From Lantana camara (taxonomy: Eukaryota > Streptophyta > Magnoliopsida > Lamiales > Verbenaceae): 64,000 nt of DNA. Made by a program: the position numbers and the translations under genes. Below the pieces are notes generated by a model. The model was not told the origin of the DNA. It made no database searches and worked only from the letters and a program-made list of their open reading frames with translations. Location: contig CM074856.1 in assembly GCA_037501455.1 (NCBI GenBank), forward strand, positions 48,203,001 to 48,267,000, written 5' to 3'. Below are positions 44,117 through 56,020 of the stretch, piece by piece (position 1 is the stretch's first letter; the number at the start of each line of letters is the position of its first letter).

Positions 44117-44952
44117 TTATTATTATTATTATAACACAATACCCGAAACCATTATTTTGCAGCATTATTGCATTTCTTTTTGCTAATTAGTGGCCCACAA
44201 ATTAGTTTATAATCCAAAAAATTATCTCTTTTTGGGTGGAAAATCTAAAAATTATCTAATTGAAGAGTTTTTTTAAAAAAAAAAATAAAAAAAAATACAT
44301 CATTGAATAGAGAGATTTCAAAAAAAAAAAAATAAAAATAAAAAACCCTAACTACTAGAGTCAATTGTACTGATAATATTCAATAAATAAAATGATTTAT
44401 ATAAATAACAACTTTTTTTTTTTTTTTTTTTGGAGAACTAAATCACAACTAATTTATTATTAGAATTAGCATGGAATTTAACTGGGACTACACCTTGAAA
44501 TTAGACTTGGATTAGGATATATCTAGTGAAGTTTCCAAAGTGGATGGAATTTAATTAGAATTAGATTTAGAATTTCTTTAGAATTAGAATTGTAATCAAT
44601 TTCCAAATTATATTTTTTTCTATTTTAAATTTGTACTCTTCTTTAATACTATAAACTATGTAACTCTATATAATATTGAAATTGAAATTTTATTTAACAA
44701 AATAATACTAACATAGTAACATGTAATAACATATATAAATCTGAATATGTAAAAATTGTTAACATATATAAATCTGAACATGTAAAAATTGTTTATTTAC
44801 TTCCCAAGGCAATTATTAGAGAGTTATTTAGATTATTGGGAATCTTTTCCTTGTCCCATCACTACTGTTAGTCGGTAGTCGTTAGAGATCAGCAATATCT
44901 GACTTTATATATATAATCTCTCCTGAGATCCATACGTTAGAATTGAATTAAC
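44117..44952. other. AT-rich DNA upstream of the NAC remnant
   Basis: Poly-A and poly-T runs (near 44275, 44320 and 44415) and a direct repeat AACATATATAAATCTGAA (about 44728 and 44760). A TATA-like TTTATATATATAAT at 44904 precedes the NAC remnant. Confidence 0.4.
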
Positions 44953-45450
44953 ATGGCGTCGTCGTTGCCAAAAGGTTACCGCTTCAATCTGAGTGATAAA
45001 GTATTGAATATTGATCACACATTATCTTCTTGCAAGGGCTATGGATCAGCCATTGCCTTGGAATGGTTTCTTGGGGAGAAATATCTACGGTGACAACAAT
45101 GAGCCCTGCAATGTTCTCGCGGATGTGATCGACGATCCTAACTCTCACTATTGACAATGCTGCCAAGAAGACGACCTACGTCTTCACCAATCTCGTCAAA
45201 GCCGGTCCCAGTGCGAAGAGATTTGCGAGAAGGGCGGGTTTGGGTACTTGGGGTGGCCAAACCGCTCCCAAGCAGATCAGAAATTCAAGAACCGATGAAG
45301 TCATCGGATGTAGGAAGATGTTTCAATACGAACCCGATTCCACATTTGGTCATTGGATAATGCATCAGTACTTAATTCGTCCGGGAAACAATCAATTGTG
45401 TACGTACCGCACTTGGGGAGTTAACAGAAACACAGAACTAGAACGAAATA
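44953..45450 (+). pseudogene. NAC-domain transcription factor remnant
   Basis: The start MASSLPKGYRFNLSDK resembles the first NAC subdomain (LPPGFRF-type). NIYGDNNEPCNVLADV recalls subdomain B/C. In another frame AGLGTWGGQTAPKQI and CRKMFQYEPDSTFGHWIMHQ match the positions of the DNA-binding YWKATG and the NWVMHEY motifs. At least one frameshift and a stop (near 45153) separate the parts, and key residues are replaced, so it is not a working factor. The Helitron-like 3' end 1.1 kb downstream raises the possibility that this is a captured gene piece. Alternative: an ordinary decayed NAC gene of the divergent type. Confidence 0.55.
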
Positions 45451-46214
45451 CAAGACTTTTTTGCACTTGTCACTTGGCATCGCCATTACTAGAGCATCCC
45501 CATTATTACTTTTAAAGTTACACTTACCTGTCTTGATCATTGTGGGTGCACATTATATTGTATCCTCACATAGAGATCCAAAATTTTTGGCGGTAACAAA
45601 TCGACCCCAAACAATCAGATTCTAGATCAACAATTATCGTTATGTTTAGTTGTTATATCGGCCTTTTTTCTTGCTCTGATTTTTTGACATTATCTATTTA
45701 TGAATTGATCAATCCGTCTCGTCTTGATAAATTTCTCTCTCATGAATCAAAATATTAAATCTTCTATTTTTATAAAAATTATTAGCCCATCATTGATGAT
45801 AGCTACAAATTAACATACGTAAATGATATCGTGGGGCCTTGTAATTTTTTTTTTCTCATTCAAACATCAAAATAATACAAATAGTACTGCGTGATGTTTT
45901 GATGTTATTTTTAAACCCATCGCTTAGTAAAATTATGAAATGTAATATATTGTTTTGTTGAATAATGTTTAAGGGAAAAGTATAATTTCTTATGAATTTC
46001 TGTTCAAAAATTATTTTATTTGTTAAAAATATGCTACTTACTGAAGAAATTTTAGGAATAGATAATAATTTATTGCATTCTCATTTTCAATACTAATAAC
46101 GAATACTTTAATTTTAGTGATATAAATTATTTTTCTCATATATTACAAACAATTCTTTTCTAATGAAACAATTACTTTAATTTATTGTAAAAAGAAATTA
46201 CTTTCTATTACAAT
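45451..46214. other. AT-rich DNA, nothing recognised
   Basis: No ORF, inverted repeat or LTR end was recognised between the NAC remnant and the hairpin MITE. Confidence 0.4.
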
Positions 46215-46249
46215 TATTGATACGGGGAATTCCCGAACTATCCCCAAAT

Positions 46250-46455
46250 GGGAACTCAAATTCCTCTTTGCTCCCCATTTTCAAAAAAGTTCCTCTGAAC
46301 TCCCCAAATGAGAATCAAAAGTTTTGTTTACTCCCCATTTTTTTGAAATTTAAATTTTATACAACATTTCAAGAAAATAGGGAGTAAACGAAACTTTTGA
46401 TTCTCATCTGGGGAGTTCAGAGGAACTTTTTTGAAAATGGGGAGCAAAGAGTCAT
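46250..46455. repeat. Hairpin MITE
   Basis: Arms CTTTGCTCCCCATTTTCAAA and its complement (about 46256 and 46450) pair, as do TTCCTCTGAACTCCCC and GGGGAGTTCAGAGGAA and the AATCAAAAGTTTTGTTTACT segment. Together they form an almost continuous 200-bp palindrome with a short AT-rich loop near 46350. Confidence 0.75.
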
Positions 46456-46559
46456 TTTTTTAACTCATGGGGAGTTTTCAAAGAAGACCTTGATATTATA
46501 CATTCTTTTTATTTTGTAATATACAAATAGTCATTAGTCGGTAATCTAATCGGATATTC

Positions 46560-46590
46560 ACCGCGCCTCGCGCGGTGTCCAACTTACTAG
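46560..46590 (+). mobile_element. Helitron-like 3' end
   Basis: ACCGCGCCTCGCGCGGT forms a short GC-rich hairpin, followed by GTCCAACTTA and CTAG, with host T next. A hairpin about ten bases before CTRR and insertion before T are the hallmarks of Helitron 3' ends. The 5' end (TC after host A) was not found, so the element length is unknown; it lies to the left. Confidence 0.7.
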
Positions 46591-47560
46591 TATTTATACA
46601 ATGTACACACTTTTATTTATTTATTTATACAAAGTGAATGTCAATTGTCAAACACCTTTAACTGATAAAAGTGCTAATAATAAATAATAATAATAAGTTT
46701 CTATTATTAAAAAAAATTCTTTTCTTTTCTTTGAATAAAATTAGGATGATTTGAGTTTAATCCTAAATAGGACTTGAATTTTTACTATACTCCCCGGTCT
46801 AATAAATCTTTTAGTTAAATCCATAATTATCCTTTGTTTAGCACGATAATTCCTCAAAATTTAGATATAGTTCCACAATTAGTATAAAACAATTGTTCCT
46901 TAAAATTCATATATATAATGCTCAAATTTTTAAATATAAGTATTCCATAATTCCTCAATATTTAGATATAGTTCCACAATTATAAAATTTTATACTTCAT
47001 ATTCAAATAAAATTTATTTATTTAATAACTAATGATTACATAAAATAATAGATCCTTAAAATTCATATATAACGAAAACTCAAACTTCAAATGTAAATAT
47101 TTCATATTAAAAAAAAAAAAGTTTTTCATTTGACATCTAACGGTTGCATAACATAAGAATTTCTCAATATTTAGATATAGTTCTACAAATTCAAATATAA
47201 ATACTTCATATTAAAAAAAAAAACTTCAAAATAATACAATAGCTCCTCAGATATAATTTCATTAATGCATAAGTGAATACTCCATATTAACATAAAAGTT
47301 CTTTATTCAATGACTAAACTTCAAAATAATACAATAGCTCCTCAAAATGCAGATATAATTCCATTAATGCATAAGTGAATACTTCATATTAACATAAAAA
47401 TTGTTTATTCAATAACTAACTATTGCATGTTATAATAGTTCTTCAAAATTTAATATTAAAAAAATGAAGGGTAAAATAAAATATTTATATCATTAGGGAA
47501 CAAACTAAAAATTTATTTGAATTGAAGAGTGAACTAAAATTTTTTAATCAAAGGGGAAGC
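46591..47560. repeat. AT-rich repeat family, copy 2
   Basis: Starts TATTTATACAATGTACACAC and contains several imperfect copies of a unit with CTCAAAATTTAGATATAGTT, CTTCATATTAAAA and AATAACTAATGGTTGCATAA at spacings of about 100-150 bases. Related to 37465-37880 and 56570-57280. It abuts the Helitron end at CTAG. Confidence 0.7.
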
Positions 47561-47690
47561 TTTGTCAAAAATCCCCTTAAATTTTTTGATTTTTCACCAA
47601 TTTGACGGATGTCATTGCCATTGCCATTCATTCTTGGTTAGAATGGTTTTTGCTTCTAACCAAGACTGGAGAAGGGTCAGAGCAATATTG

Positions 47691-50600
47691 TCAGAGGTGG
47701 AACGCCCTCTTTAAGCTACGGATGATTGCTCGAATGCTCGAATGAGGAATGTTGATGACTGGTCTCCCAAACTCATTCTTTTCAACCACCCAACCTTCCT
47801 TAGTCACACCAAATTCAATATAACCTTCAAGATCTCGGCCGACTTTAGCCAACGACTGAGGAATAATAATTCATAATTAGAAAACAAAGTATCTTAATTT
47901 TCTAAAGGTAATACTATGGAATAACAACAAGTGGGGAACCAAACCATAGAAAAAATATGTTTTGGAACTTTTCCGTAATAAGTCGAAGAAAGGAGATTAG
48001 TTATATATTCTTCCATTGGTGGTTCAAAACCTAAACAAGTTACACATATTTGTTAGCTATAAGAACCATAAAAGAAGAGGACAAAATAATACAAGAACTA
48101 ATTTCAAAACATACAAACCCCACAATAATATAAACAAGCATGGATTTCAAGTACTCCTCGAAACATCGCCAATTTGTATGCTTTTTAAATTGACTAACAA
48201 ATGGAAAGAAGAAGACACATTCAATTTTGCATACCTGCAATGCCATAAAACATGTATTTGTACAAGTCACACTTAACCTCCTCCCAAACCTTAGGGAAAT
48301 TGCGATTCTGTAAAAAAAGATAAAAGACCCGTAAGATTCATGTTCACCAAGAACTCTAAATATTCTGTTAGGAGATTTGTACTTATCTTCTAATTTAGGG
48401 CAGATCACATTAATTTGGGTTAAAAGCCCTGACTTGTAGGGAGTGCTTAGCATATAAGTTGGGGTCGAGTTGTATTTTTTTTCATACAATTTTCACATAA
48501 TGAAAACACATTTTACTATCCCAAATTACTCTTTAACATGGTATCAGAGCGGAGTTTCGATCCATGAGACTCAGCCATAAAAACATCATCATCTCAAAAC
48601 CTTGCCCGGAACCAAAATTGGCCTAAAACCAAGTCAAAAAAACTGCAACAACCAACCATGACAGAAATCAAGGAAGCCAAAATCGAACTCAATACAGATC
48701 TGTCAGTTCAGATCGCAAACTTGCTGAATAATAAAACAAACCTGTCCAACCTTGATAGTTTGTTGATTGGATTCAAACTAAACAACGACAACTATCCCGT
48801 ATGAGCAAGACTAATGAAGATGGAAATTGGAGGCAGGGGGTGCCGGATCCAACATATGATCAATGGGATCAAATGAATCAAAAATTATTCACATGGATAA
48901 TACAAAATATTGAAGTAAGCCTAGTGAATAACGTCTTACAGTATCCAACGACGAAAGCTTTGTGGGATGGCCTCACAACCACATACGGTAGCGGCTCCGA
49001 TCCGTTGCAAACCTTTGACTTGCACCGGAGAGCCAACACACAGAAATAGGGGCAGGACAGTCTTGAGGTTTTTTGGAATAAATTACAAGCGATTTGGATG
49101 GCGCTTGATCGAAAACAACCTAACCTGATGAAGTGCCCAGAGAATATCACCATATTCAGCCAAATAACCCAAGAACAACGATTATATCAATTCCTTACTG
49201 GGATTGATGATCGATATAACCCTATCAGGAGAGATCTGTTGAAATCCGAACAAAAGCCCTCAGTTGAGTCAGCTTATGCCACGATCCGGAGGGAGGCGGC
49301 TCGTCTCCAAATCCTAAAAACAGCCGGTGGCGGCGAAGAAGACGCAGCATCACAGGGCTTGGGAGCTGGGATTGCTGTGCGAAGACCCAAAAGGGAAAGA
49401 CCAACGGAGGGAGGTGGTCTGAAAGTTCCGGCCGCTCAGATGGCGGTGGTCACCGGACATCACAGCGGGAGGACAAGTCCACCTTGATTTACGAGCACTG
49501 TGGAAAACCGAAGCATACTAAGGAGGGTTATTTTGAGATCATCGGTTACCCCGATTGGTGGGATGGTAACTGCAAAGGGAACTCGACCGGAGCTCCGGTG
49601 AATAGAGGAGGACAGAAACGGGCGAACGTTACTGTAGGTGTCATCGATCGGGGACGAGACGCCAGTACAACGGTTGGAGAAGGGAAGACAGGGGAGACCA
49701 TCGCCAACGTGGCGGGTGACAACCACCTAGGGAGTGCTAGCGCCGCCGTCGGGATTGTCGACAGAAATGGAGGAGCAGATATCATCGGAGGAGGTAATAG
49801 GAGTAATGACCCAAACCCTAATTCCTATACATATAAGTATATTTTCCCCTTTTTCCCCGATAATGTAAATTTACAATTAGACCCCCATCTTGTGATACTT
49901 TACAAAGGAACCCCCAAAGTGTTGAAAGTGTAAAGTAGGTCCATCATACCCGATCCTGTAAACTGTCTCAGTGGATCTTTGATTGCGGGGCAACCGACAC
50001 GATGACCTTTGATCAGACAGATATAATTGATCCGGTCTCACCCATTCAAAGTCACATTCAGACAGCTAATGGAGAGTTAGCTGAAGTTGTTAAACAGGGA
50101 ACAGTGGCTTTATCTTTAAAGCTGAAATTAAAAAAACTGTCTATATGTACCCTCCTTATCTTGCAAGCTGCTTTCTTTGAGTCACTTGACCAGAGAATTG
50201 AATTGTGAAGTTCTAATATATCTCTGTTTTTACCTTGTACAGGACATTCATACGAAGGAGATCATTGGGCATGGTACTGAACGGGGAGGTTTTTACTATG
50301 TTGATGAAGTGCTACCTACGACTCTTTTTTCGAGGGGTACTACAGACAAACAAATCTGGCTTTGGCACCGACGCCTTGGTCATCCTTCTCTGGGGCATTT
50401 ATGGTTTGTTGTTTCCCACATTGTTTCAGCATAATCATATGTCGAGTCTAGAATGTCAAACTTGTTTAGCTGCTAAGGGTCACCGAACATCTTTCAAATC
50501 GAATGATACTCGGGTAGATTCTTTGTTCTCTTTGGTTCATTCTGACGTTTGGGGTCCCTCCCCTGTTTCAAATAAAGGGAATCATCAGTATTTTGTATTG

Positions 50601-53600
50601 TTTATTGATGATTTCTCTTGCATGACTTGGGTTTACTTTCTCCGATATAAATCTGAAGTGTATGATAATTTTGTGGCTTTTTTTCTGCATGACACAAACT
50701 CAGTTTAATCACACTGTTCGGGTGCTCCAGTCAGATAATGGGAACGAATACGTTAACCAAAAAATGAGTGATTTCTGTCAACAAAATGGCCTCATCCACC
50801 AAACTACCTGCCTAAACACTCCCCAACAAAACGGGGTCGCCGAGAGGAAAAACCATACACTTTTAGAAATCACTCATGCCATACTCACAGAATCTCATGT
50901 TCCCGCCAGATTCTGGCTTGAAGCTATTGCCACAACCACTTATCTCACAATAGACTACCTACTAAAACCCTTTCACATAAAGCCCCCTTATCTATGCTGG
51001 AGACACAAACAACTATACACCAACACTCACTCTTCCGCCTAGAATATTTGGATGTTCGGTGTTTGTTTATGTTCCCAAAATTGATGAAGCAAATTTGATC
51101 CTTGCGCTGTTAAATGTCCCTTTCTGGATTATACTACTCACCAAAAGGGGTATAGGTTCTATAATTCCATCACTCGCCACATCCATGTCACCATGGATCG
51201 TGATTTTCTAGAATCTGAGTACTACTACCTTGCCCAACCTAGTGCTCAGGAGGAGAGTGCTAGTGAGTTCCTAGGTTGGCTCGACCAAAGTCCTTCCGAC
51301 ACTCCTGCTCCTAACTGGCTTAGTACCACCTCTGATCCTACTCGTTCGGATGATGTCCTACTCGAGCTAAGTGGACTCTCAGAATCTGATACAACTGATA
51401 CTGTAATTAATGATGTTGATATTGTAAGTGATGATGCTGATACCACTTCTGAGATTATTGTTAGTGACAGGTATGCTTTACCACCAAAGAGTACTCGGGG
51501 GATACCACCGAGTAGGTATTCACCCCAACATGTATCGTGAACCTCGCGGTATCCTATTGGGAATATGGTGAGGGGGAGTATCTCACCAACTGCACAGAGT
51601 TTTCTTGGAAAACTTTACACAGAACAGGTTCGGAGAACAGTTCAGGAAGTAGAACAATCAAAGGAGTGGGTGGAGACAATAGAAACTGAAATGAGTGCCC
51701 TAAGGAAAAATGACACATGGGAGATATGTAAGCTGCCCGAAGAAAAAAAGCTTGTAGGATGTCGGTGGGTGTTTACCATCAAACACAATTCAGATGGCTC
51801 GATTGAGAGGTATAAGGCCAGATTAGTGGCGAAGGGGTATACTTAGACTTATGGGGTCGATTACTTAGAAACATTCTCCCAAGTCGGAAAGATTAACACA
51901 GTCAGAGTTCTCTTATCAGTAGCAGCAAATAAAGACTGGCCACTCCACCAGTTTGACGTGAAAAATGCTTTCCTACATGGAAACCTAACATAAGAGGCAT
52001 ATATGGAGGCTCCACCAGGTTTTTCAGCTGATTTTAAAAATGGAGAAGTGTGTAGACTTATGGACTCAAGCAGTCCCCATGTGCTTAGTTCGGAAGGTTT
52101 ACTGTGGCAATGCGACAGTATGGGTACATACAAGGTAATTCTGATCATACTTTGTTTCTAAAGAAGAGGGGAAAACTGGTCACTTGCCTTATCATCTATA
52201 TGGATGATATGACTATCACAGGTAGTGATGCTGAAGAAATGGAGAGACTTCGAGAAAGTTTGTTCAGGAACTTTGAAATGAAGGATCTAGGGGGACTGAA
52301 GTATTTTTTGGGTGTTGAAGTTCTTCGGTGAAAAAGAGGTATTTTTATCTCTCAGAGGAAGTATATTTTGGATCTATTGGTTGAGGTAGGAATGGTTGAC
52401 TGTAAGCCGGTAGATACTCCTATACAGGTTAATCACAGACTCATGATAGAAGATGGTGGAGAACCAGCGGACAGGGGGAGATATCAACGATTAGTGGGAA
52501 AACTGATCTACTTATCCCACATTAGGCCGGACATCACCTATGTTGTCGGGTTTGTTAGTCAGTTTATGCATCAGCATCAGAGAAGTCATATGGAAGCAGT
52601 GTTAGGAATAGTACCCTAGCTAGAAAGCCGATTGTATATACGCTTTGTACTTTTCCTTATTGTAATCACAGACAATCTTTGAATAAAATAACGAATTGAG
52701 GCAACACTTCTTTATATGCTCTTGTTTGGTATGCGTTTACTTTAGCTATGCATGTATGAGAACTCCCCTAATCCTGATGACATTAGGACTCTACCATCTA
52801 GGTGAGATGGTTCATGAAACGAGCCCTATATCACGTAAGTCATGATTAGTAAAATACTCCAAGCCGATGAGTCCTACAGACAGTGGGAGTGTCAATCTGA
52901 CTCCTCTAAGGCTTGCTTGTGGGATCACGCCCTTAAAAAGGACCACCTTGTTTCATGGAGTTGCAAAGTGTATAGTTGATACGTGCGTGATACATGAGGG
53001 TGCTTACTTCAATAAGTAAGTTCACTGAGGTGCCGGGTGTGAGAAGATTCCTAAATAGGAAAGGAAGTTTCTATTTCAGGAAATGGAAACTTCTAGATTA
53101 GGAAATATCTCACGAGTCATTGATGTGATTAATTGATCCTTAGACTTGAGGTTCCATGTCACTTTATGAGTTAACTCTGTAGTCTTAGGTATAAGCTTTA
53201 AAGGGTGTCGCCTTAGACAACTGATTCGAGGCTTATGCTGGGGCTGCACAAGTGACTCATGAAAGTGAACGAGAATCAAGAAAGGACCTACACTTGCATT
53301 TGGAAGGTGATCTCTTATTGTGTAAGACATTCATATGCCATATGGAGTCCTTGGCCAAGGCAGTAGATCAAGACATCAAGAAAAGGGTTTCTTGGATTGA
53401 GATCAAATGGGTATGAAATGCACTTAGCTTTAAGACCAGATTATTAGGGTTCTAATTATTCCCTTACCCTAGATCTTGGTTGAGAGATAGTAAGTAGGAG
53501 GATTGTATCTCACATGAATCAATGACTTAAAGGTTCTGTTGAATCGAGACATTCCAATTCAGTTAGGGGTTAAACACCTGTTGTTAGACTATGGTCGTTT

Positions 53601-56020
53601 AATCTGCGGACTGATTAATTAATTAGTGAATTAATTAATTAGGGTCACTGCTAATTGAATTGAGAACCTAGAGGGTCACACACAACAACTTGGTTACATG
53701 AGTTGAGGCTTTAAAATGATTAAACGAGTTGATCATACCATGAGGGTTCCACACGTGTGAATCACACGTGTGGGTCACGTGAGTGTGTCTCACACGTGTA
53801 TAATTATTTGTGTATTAAATAATTAATGTGTTAATTATTTAATAGACTTTGGTTTAATTTTGAATTAAAAAGAAAGTCTTATTTTGGAGAAAAATAATCT
53901 ATTTAATTAATTACGAATTAATTAATTAGATAAATAAGTTATTTATTTATTAATAAATAAAGTATAATATCCAAAAGGGTTTTGGATATTTTAGCTCTCT
54001 TAAAAGTTGATTTGAATTAGAATTCAAAGTCAAAGTTTAGAATTGCTTGATGATCAAGTAATAAGAGAGAGAGGGACCAAATCCTTAGTCCATGAGGACT
54101 AGGTTCGGCCGCGCCTCCCTTTCCTTTATATAGGGGAGATCGAACTCCCCTTAGAGAGTGATCGAGTTCTTTTGGTTCATGTGTTGAACACCATCCTTTC
54201 TCCAAGATAAAATAAGCCCTAGGTTAAGCCTAAACACTAACTAGAGAACTAGCATCCTTACTAGTTAGATTGTAATCAAGTTGGTGGACTATCTCTAGAG
54301 AGCTTCAAGATAGAAGTTTCAACGAGTCGAGCTTAGCCAAGGAGAGGGGATCAAGCCGCGAGAAGAGCGTTCTTGGGTGGCTTGAAACACTTCAAGAAAG
54401 ATTATTGAAAAGTAAGTTTCTAATCTCTACGAATTCGAATTCACGATTGCAAGTTTCGATTCTTTTGTTGGAAATTTTTTTAAACTTCCGCTGGTTTCTG
54501 ATTCCTATTTTCCAACAAGCAATTGTAAGGATCATGCGGTACCTGAAAGGCACAGTTGGGCAAGGGATAATGTTCGAGAGGCATGATCACTTAAATATTG
54601 AAGCTTATACTGATGCAGATTGGGCAGACGATAGGAGATCAACTTTGGGCTACTTTACTCTAATTGGGGGAAATGTTGTGACTTGGAGGAGTAAGAAATA
54701 GAAGGTTGTTGCCCTCTCGAGTGCTGAAGTAGAATTTCGAGGCATAACAAAAAGGAATAACACAGGTATTGTGGTTGAGGAAGTTGATGGCAGAGATAGG
54801 CTTTCCTCATGAGTGTCCGAGTCTGCTAAAGTGTGATAATAAGACAGCTATCAGTATTTCAAAAAAGTCGGTACAACATGACCGGACAAAACACGTGGTA
54901 GTTGATCGTCACTTCATAAAAGAAAAACTAGATGGAGGCATCATTGAGTTACCCTTCGTCAAGTCAGAGGACCAGCTAGCAGATATCTTTACAAAGGCCG
55001 TTTCTGGCCAGACATTTCAGAAGTCACTTGACAAGTTAAAAATTGGTGATCTCATTACTTAACTTGTGGGGGAGTGTTAGGAGATCTGTACTTGTCTTCT
55101 AATTTAGGGGAGATCACGTTAATTTGGGTTAAAATCCCCGACTTGTAGGGAGTGCTTAGCATATAAGTTGGGGTCGAGTTGTATTCTTTTTCATACAATT
55201 TTACATAATGAAAACACCTTTTACTATCCCAAATTAATCTTTAACATATTCCCTAAAGTACCTCCAATAAGCTAAGTAAGTTGCAGAGATGCTGCATTTC
55301 AGGGTGATTCCTCTGGAAATTGACAAGATAGAGATAACCAATTAGAATCATTTTAATGATAAGCTTGGAATATGTATTAATAGGGATTTTAATCGACATA
55401 CCATATATTTGGAAAGTAGACTGAGATATTGGTAAAAGTCCTTTGGGGATGCTATTAGACCCTGCAGAAAGTAATAGCAGCATAAGCTATTCGATAACGA
55501 AAAGTATACAGAAGAATATGTTAGATATATGCTCAAGCACCGTGATCAAAATGTGCCTAACGCACTGGATTTTCGTTTTCTCTCGATTATCCTGCAATAC
55601 CAACTAACATTATAAACAAAAATATGCAAAATAATTCCTACTATTGAATTTAACAAAATAAGATACCCGGTAAAAGCGCAGTAGACAACAATTTGCATTG
55701 AAACTGTAAAGGTTGTAATACATCACCTACAAAGTAAATATACAATTAAACAGCTACAAAGTAAATATACAATTAAACAGCAACCATGCAATCAAACCTG
55801 ATAAAATTAAAGCATAAATCCCGAATCAAACCTCACAAACGAATGTGAATCGGAAATATTCTTAGATAACAGAAAAAGAAAATGAGGGAAAAAAAAGGTT
55901 TGCTACTTCCTCTAGGACGTATAATTCGAGATTTCTGATGATATTTGGATCGTTGAGGTTGGCGGTGACGATGAGCTCCTCCACCTGGGTCGTTCGCTGC
56001 CTTGGACTTCCATGCTCCAT
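47691..56020 (-). CDS. eIF3 subunit K-like protein (8 exons, 219 codons), Copia in intron 5
   Basis: Exons on the minus strand: 56020-55907, 55726-55667, 55591-55541, 55461-55402, 55312-55262, 48307-48235, 48030-47945, 47855-47691. All introns are GT-AG and all phases close. The 219-residue product is close to the usual size of eIF3k, a small PCI/winged-helix subunit of the eIF3 complex that loads ribosomes on mRNA. Family matches: [20 protein letters not shown] near the N-terminus, [13 protein letters not shown] (usual YSLDANLCLLRLYQF), [54 protein letters not shown] and [16 protein letters not shown]. Many conserved residues are changed and the C-terminus ([20 protein letters not shown]) does not look like the usual one, so this may be a diverged paralogue. 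Intron 5 is almost 7 kb because of the Copia insertion in the opposite orientation; without it the intron would be about 70 bases. Confidence 0.72.
48366..48538 (+). repeat. 5' LTR of the Copia element
   Basis: 173 bp, TGTTAGGAGATTTG to CTCTTTAACA, immediately followed by the tRNA-Met primer site. Confidence 0.93.
48658..49575 (+). pseudogene. Copia gag remnant
   Basis: From ATG ([16 protein letters not shown]) through [14 protein letters not shown], where a Trp codon has become TGA, then a frameshift into [18 protein letters not shown] and [13 protein letters not shown] gag sequence. A TAG follows TQK near 49048. The zinc knuckle lies one frame over near 49487-49540 ([15 protein letters not shown], with Tyr for the first Cys). 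Packages element RNA in intact relatives; here it cannot be translated through. Confidence 0.8.
49960..52594 (+). pseudogene. Copia pol remnant: protease, integrase, RT
   Basis: The protease region reads [13 protein letters not shown] (Cys for the usual Ser in DSGA). A pre-integrase block [14 protein letters not shown] follows (50360). Integrase shows [19 protein letters not shown] and [13 protein letters not shown], so all three acidic residues are readable but in different frames. RT shows [20 protein letters not shown] and ARLVAKGYT, then a TAG, then [10 protein letters not shown] (the YVDD position reads YMDD) near 52200 and a partial block up to [11 protein letters not shown], where the solo LTR interrupts. 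At least six frame changes are present. Confidence 0.85.
52600..54517 (+). mobile_element. Solo LTR, 1918 bp, nested in the Copia element
   Basis: Starts TGTTAGGAATAG, ends CTATTTTCCAACA, and is flanked by AGCAG (52595-52599) and AGCAA (54518-54522). Joining the flanks restores the Copia reading from MEA to [17 protein letters not shown]-like CTTTATATAGGG is at about 54123. There are no internal coding sequences, and its size and ends fit one LTR of a large Copia element left by LTR-LTR recombination. Confidence 0.82.
54518..55062 (+). pseudogene. Copia RNase H remnant
   Basis: Continues RT/RNase H after the solo [37 protein letters not shown] (RNase H acidic motif), a TAG after WRSKK, then a second frame with [20 protein letters not shown] and [12 protein letters not shown], ending near 55062 just before the polypurine tract GTGGGGGAG at 55066-55074. 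Confidence 0.85.
55075..55246 (+). repeat. 3' LTR of the Copia element
   Basis: 172 bp, TGTTAGGAGATCTG to ATCTTTAACA, followed by the target duplication TATTC. Confidence 0.93.

Larger units (their letters stand above)
48366..55246 (+). mobile_element. Copia LTR retrotransposon, decayed, inside intron 5 of the eIF3k-like gene
   Basis: LTRs of 173 and 172 bp start TGTTAGGAGAT, end CTTTAACA and differ at about ten positions plus one indel (about 6%), so the insertion is older than the Tat element. The 5-bp target duplication TATTC is exact (48361-48365, 55247-55251). The primer site TGGTATCAGAGC (48539-48550) fits initiator tRNA-Met. Domain order gag, protease, integrase, RT, RNase H is that of Copia. 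A 1.9-kb solo LTR splits the RNase H region. Many stops and frameshifts make it inactive. Confidence 0.93.

Noticed and set aside
44661..44705. TCTATATAATATTG as the 5' end of the Helitron ending at 46590
   Set aside because: The preceding base is C, not A, and AT-rich sequence makes such matches frequent.
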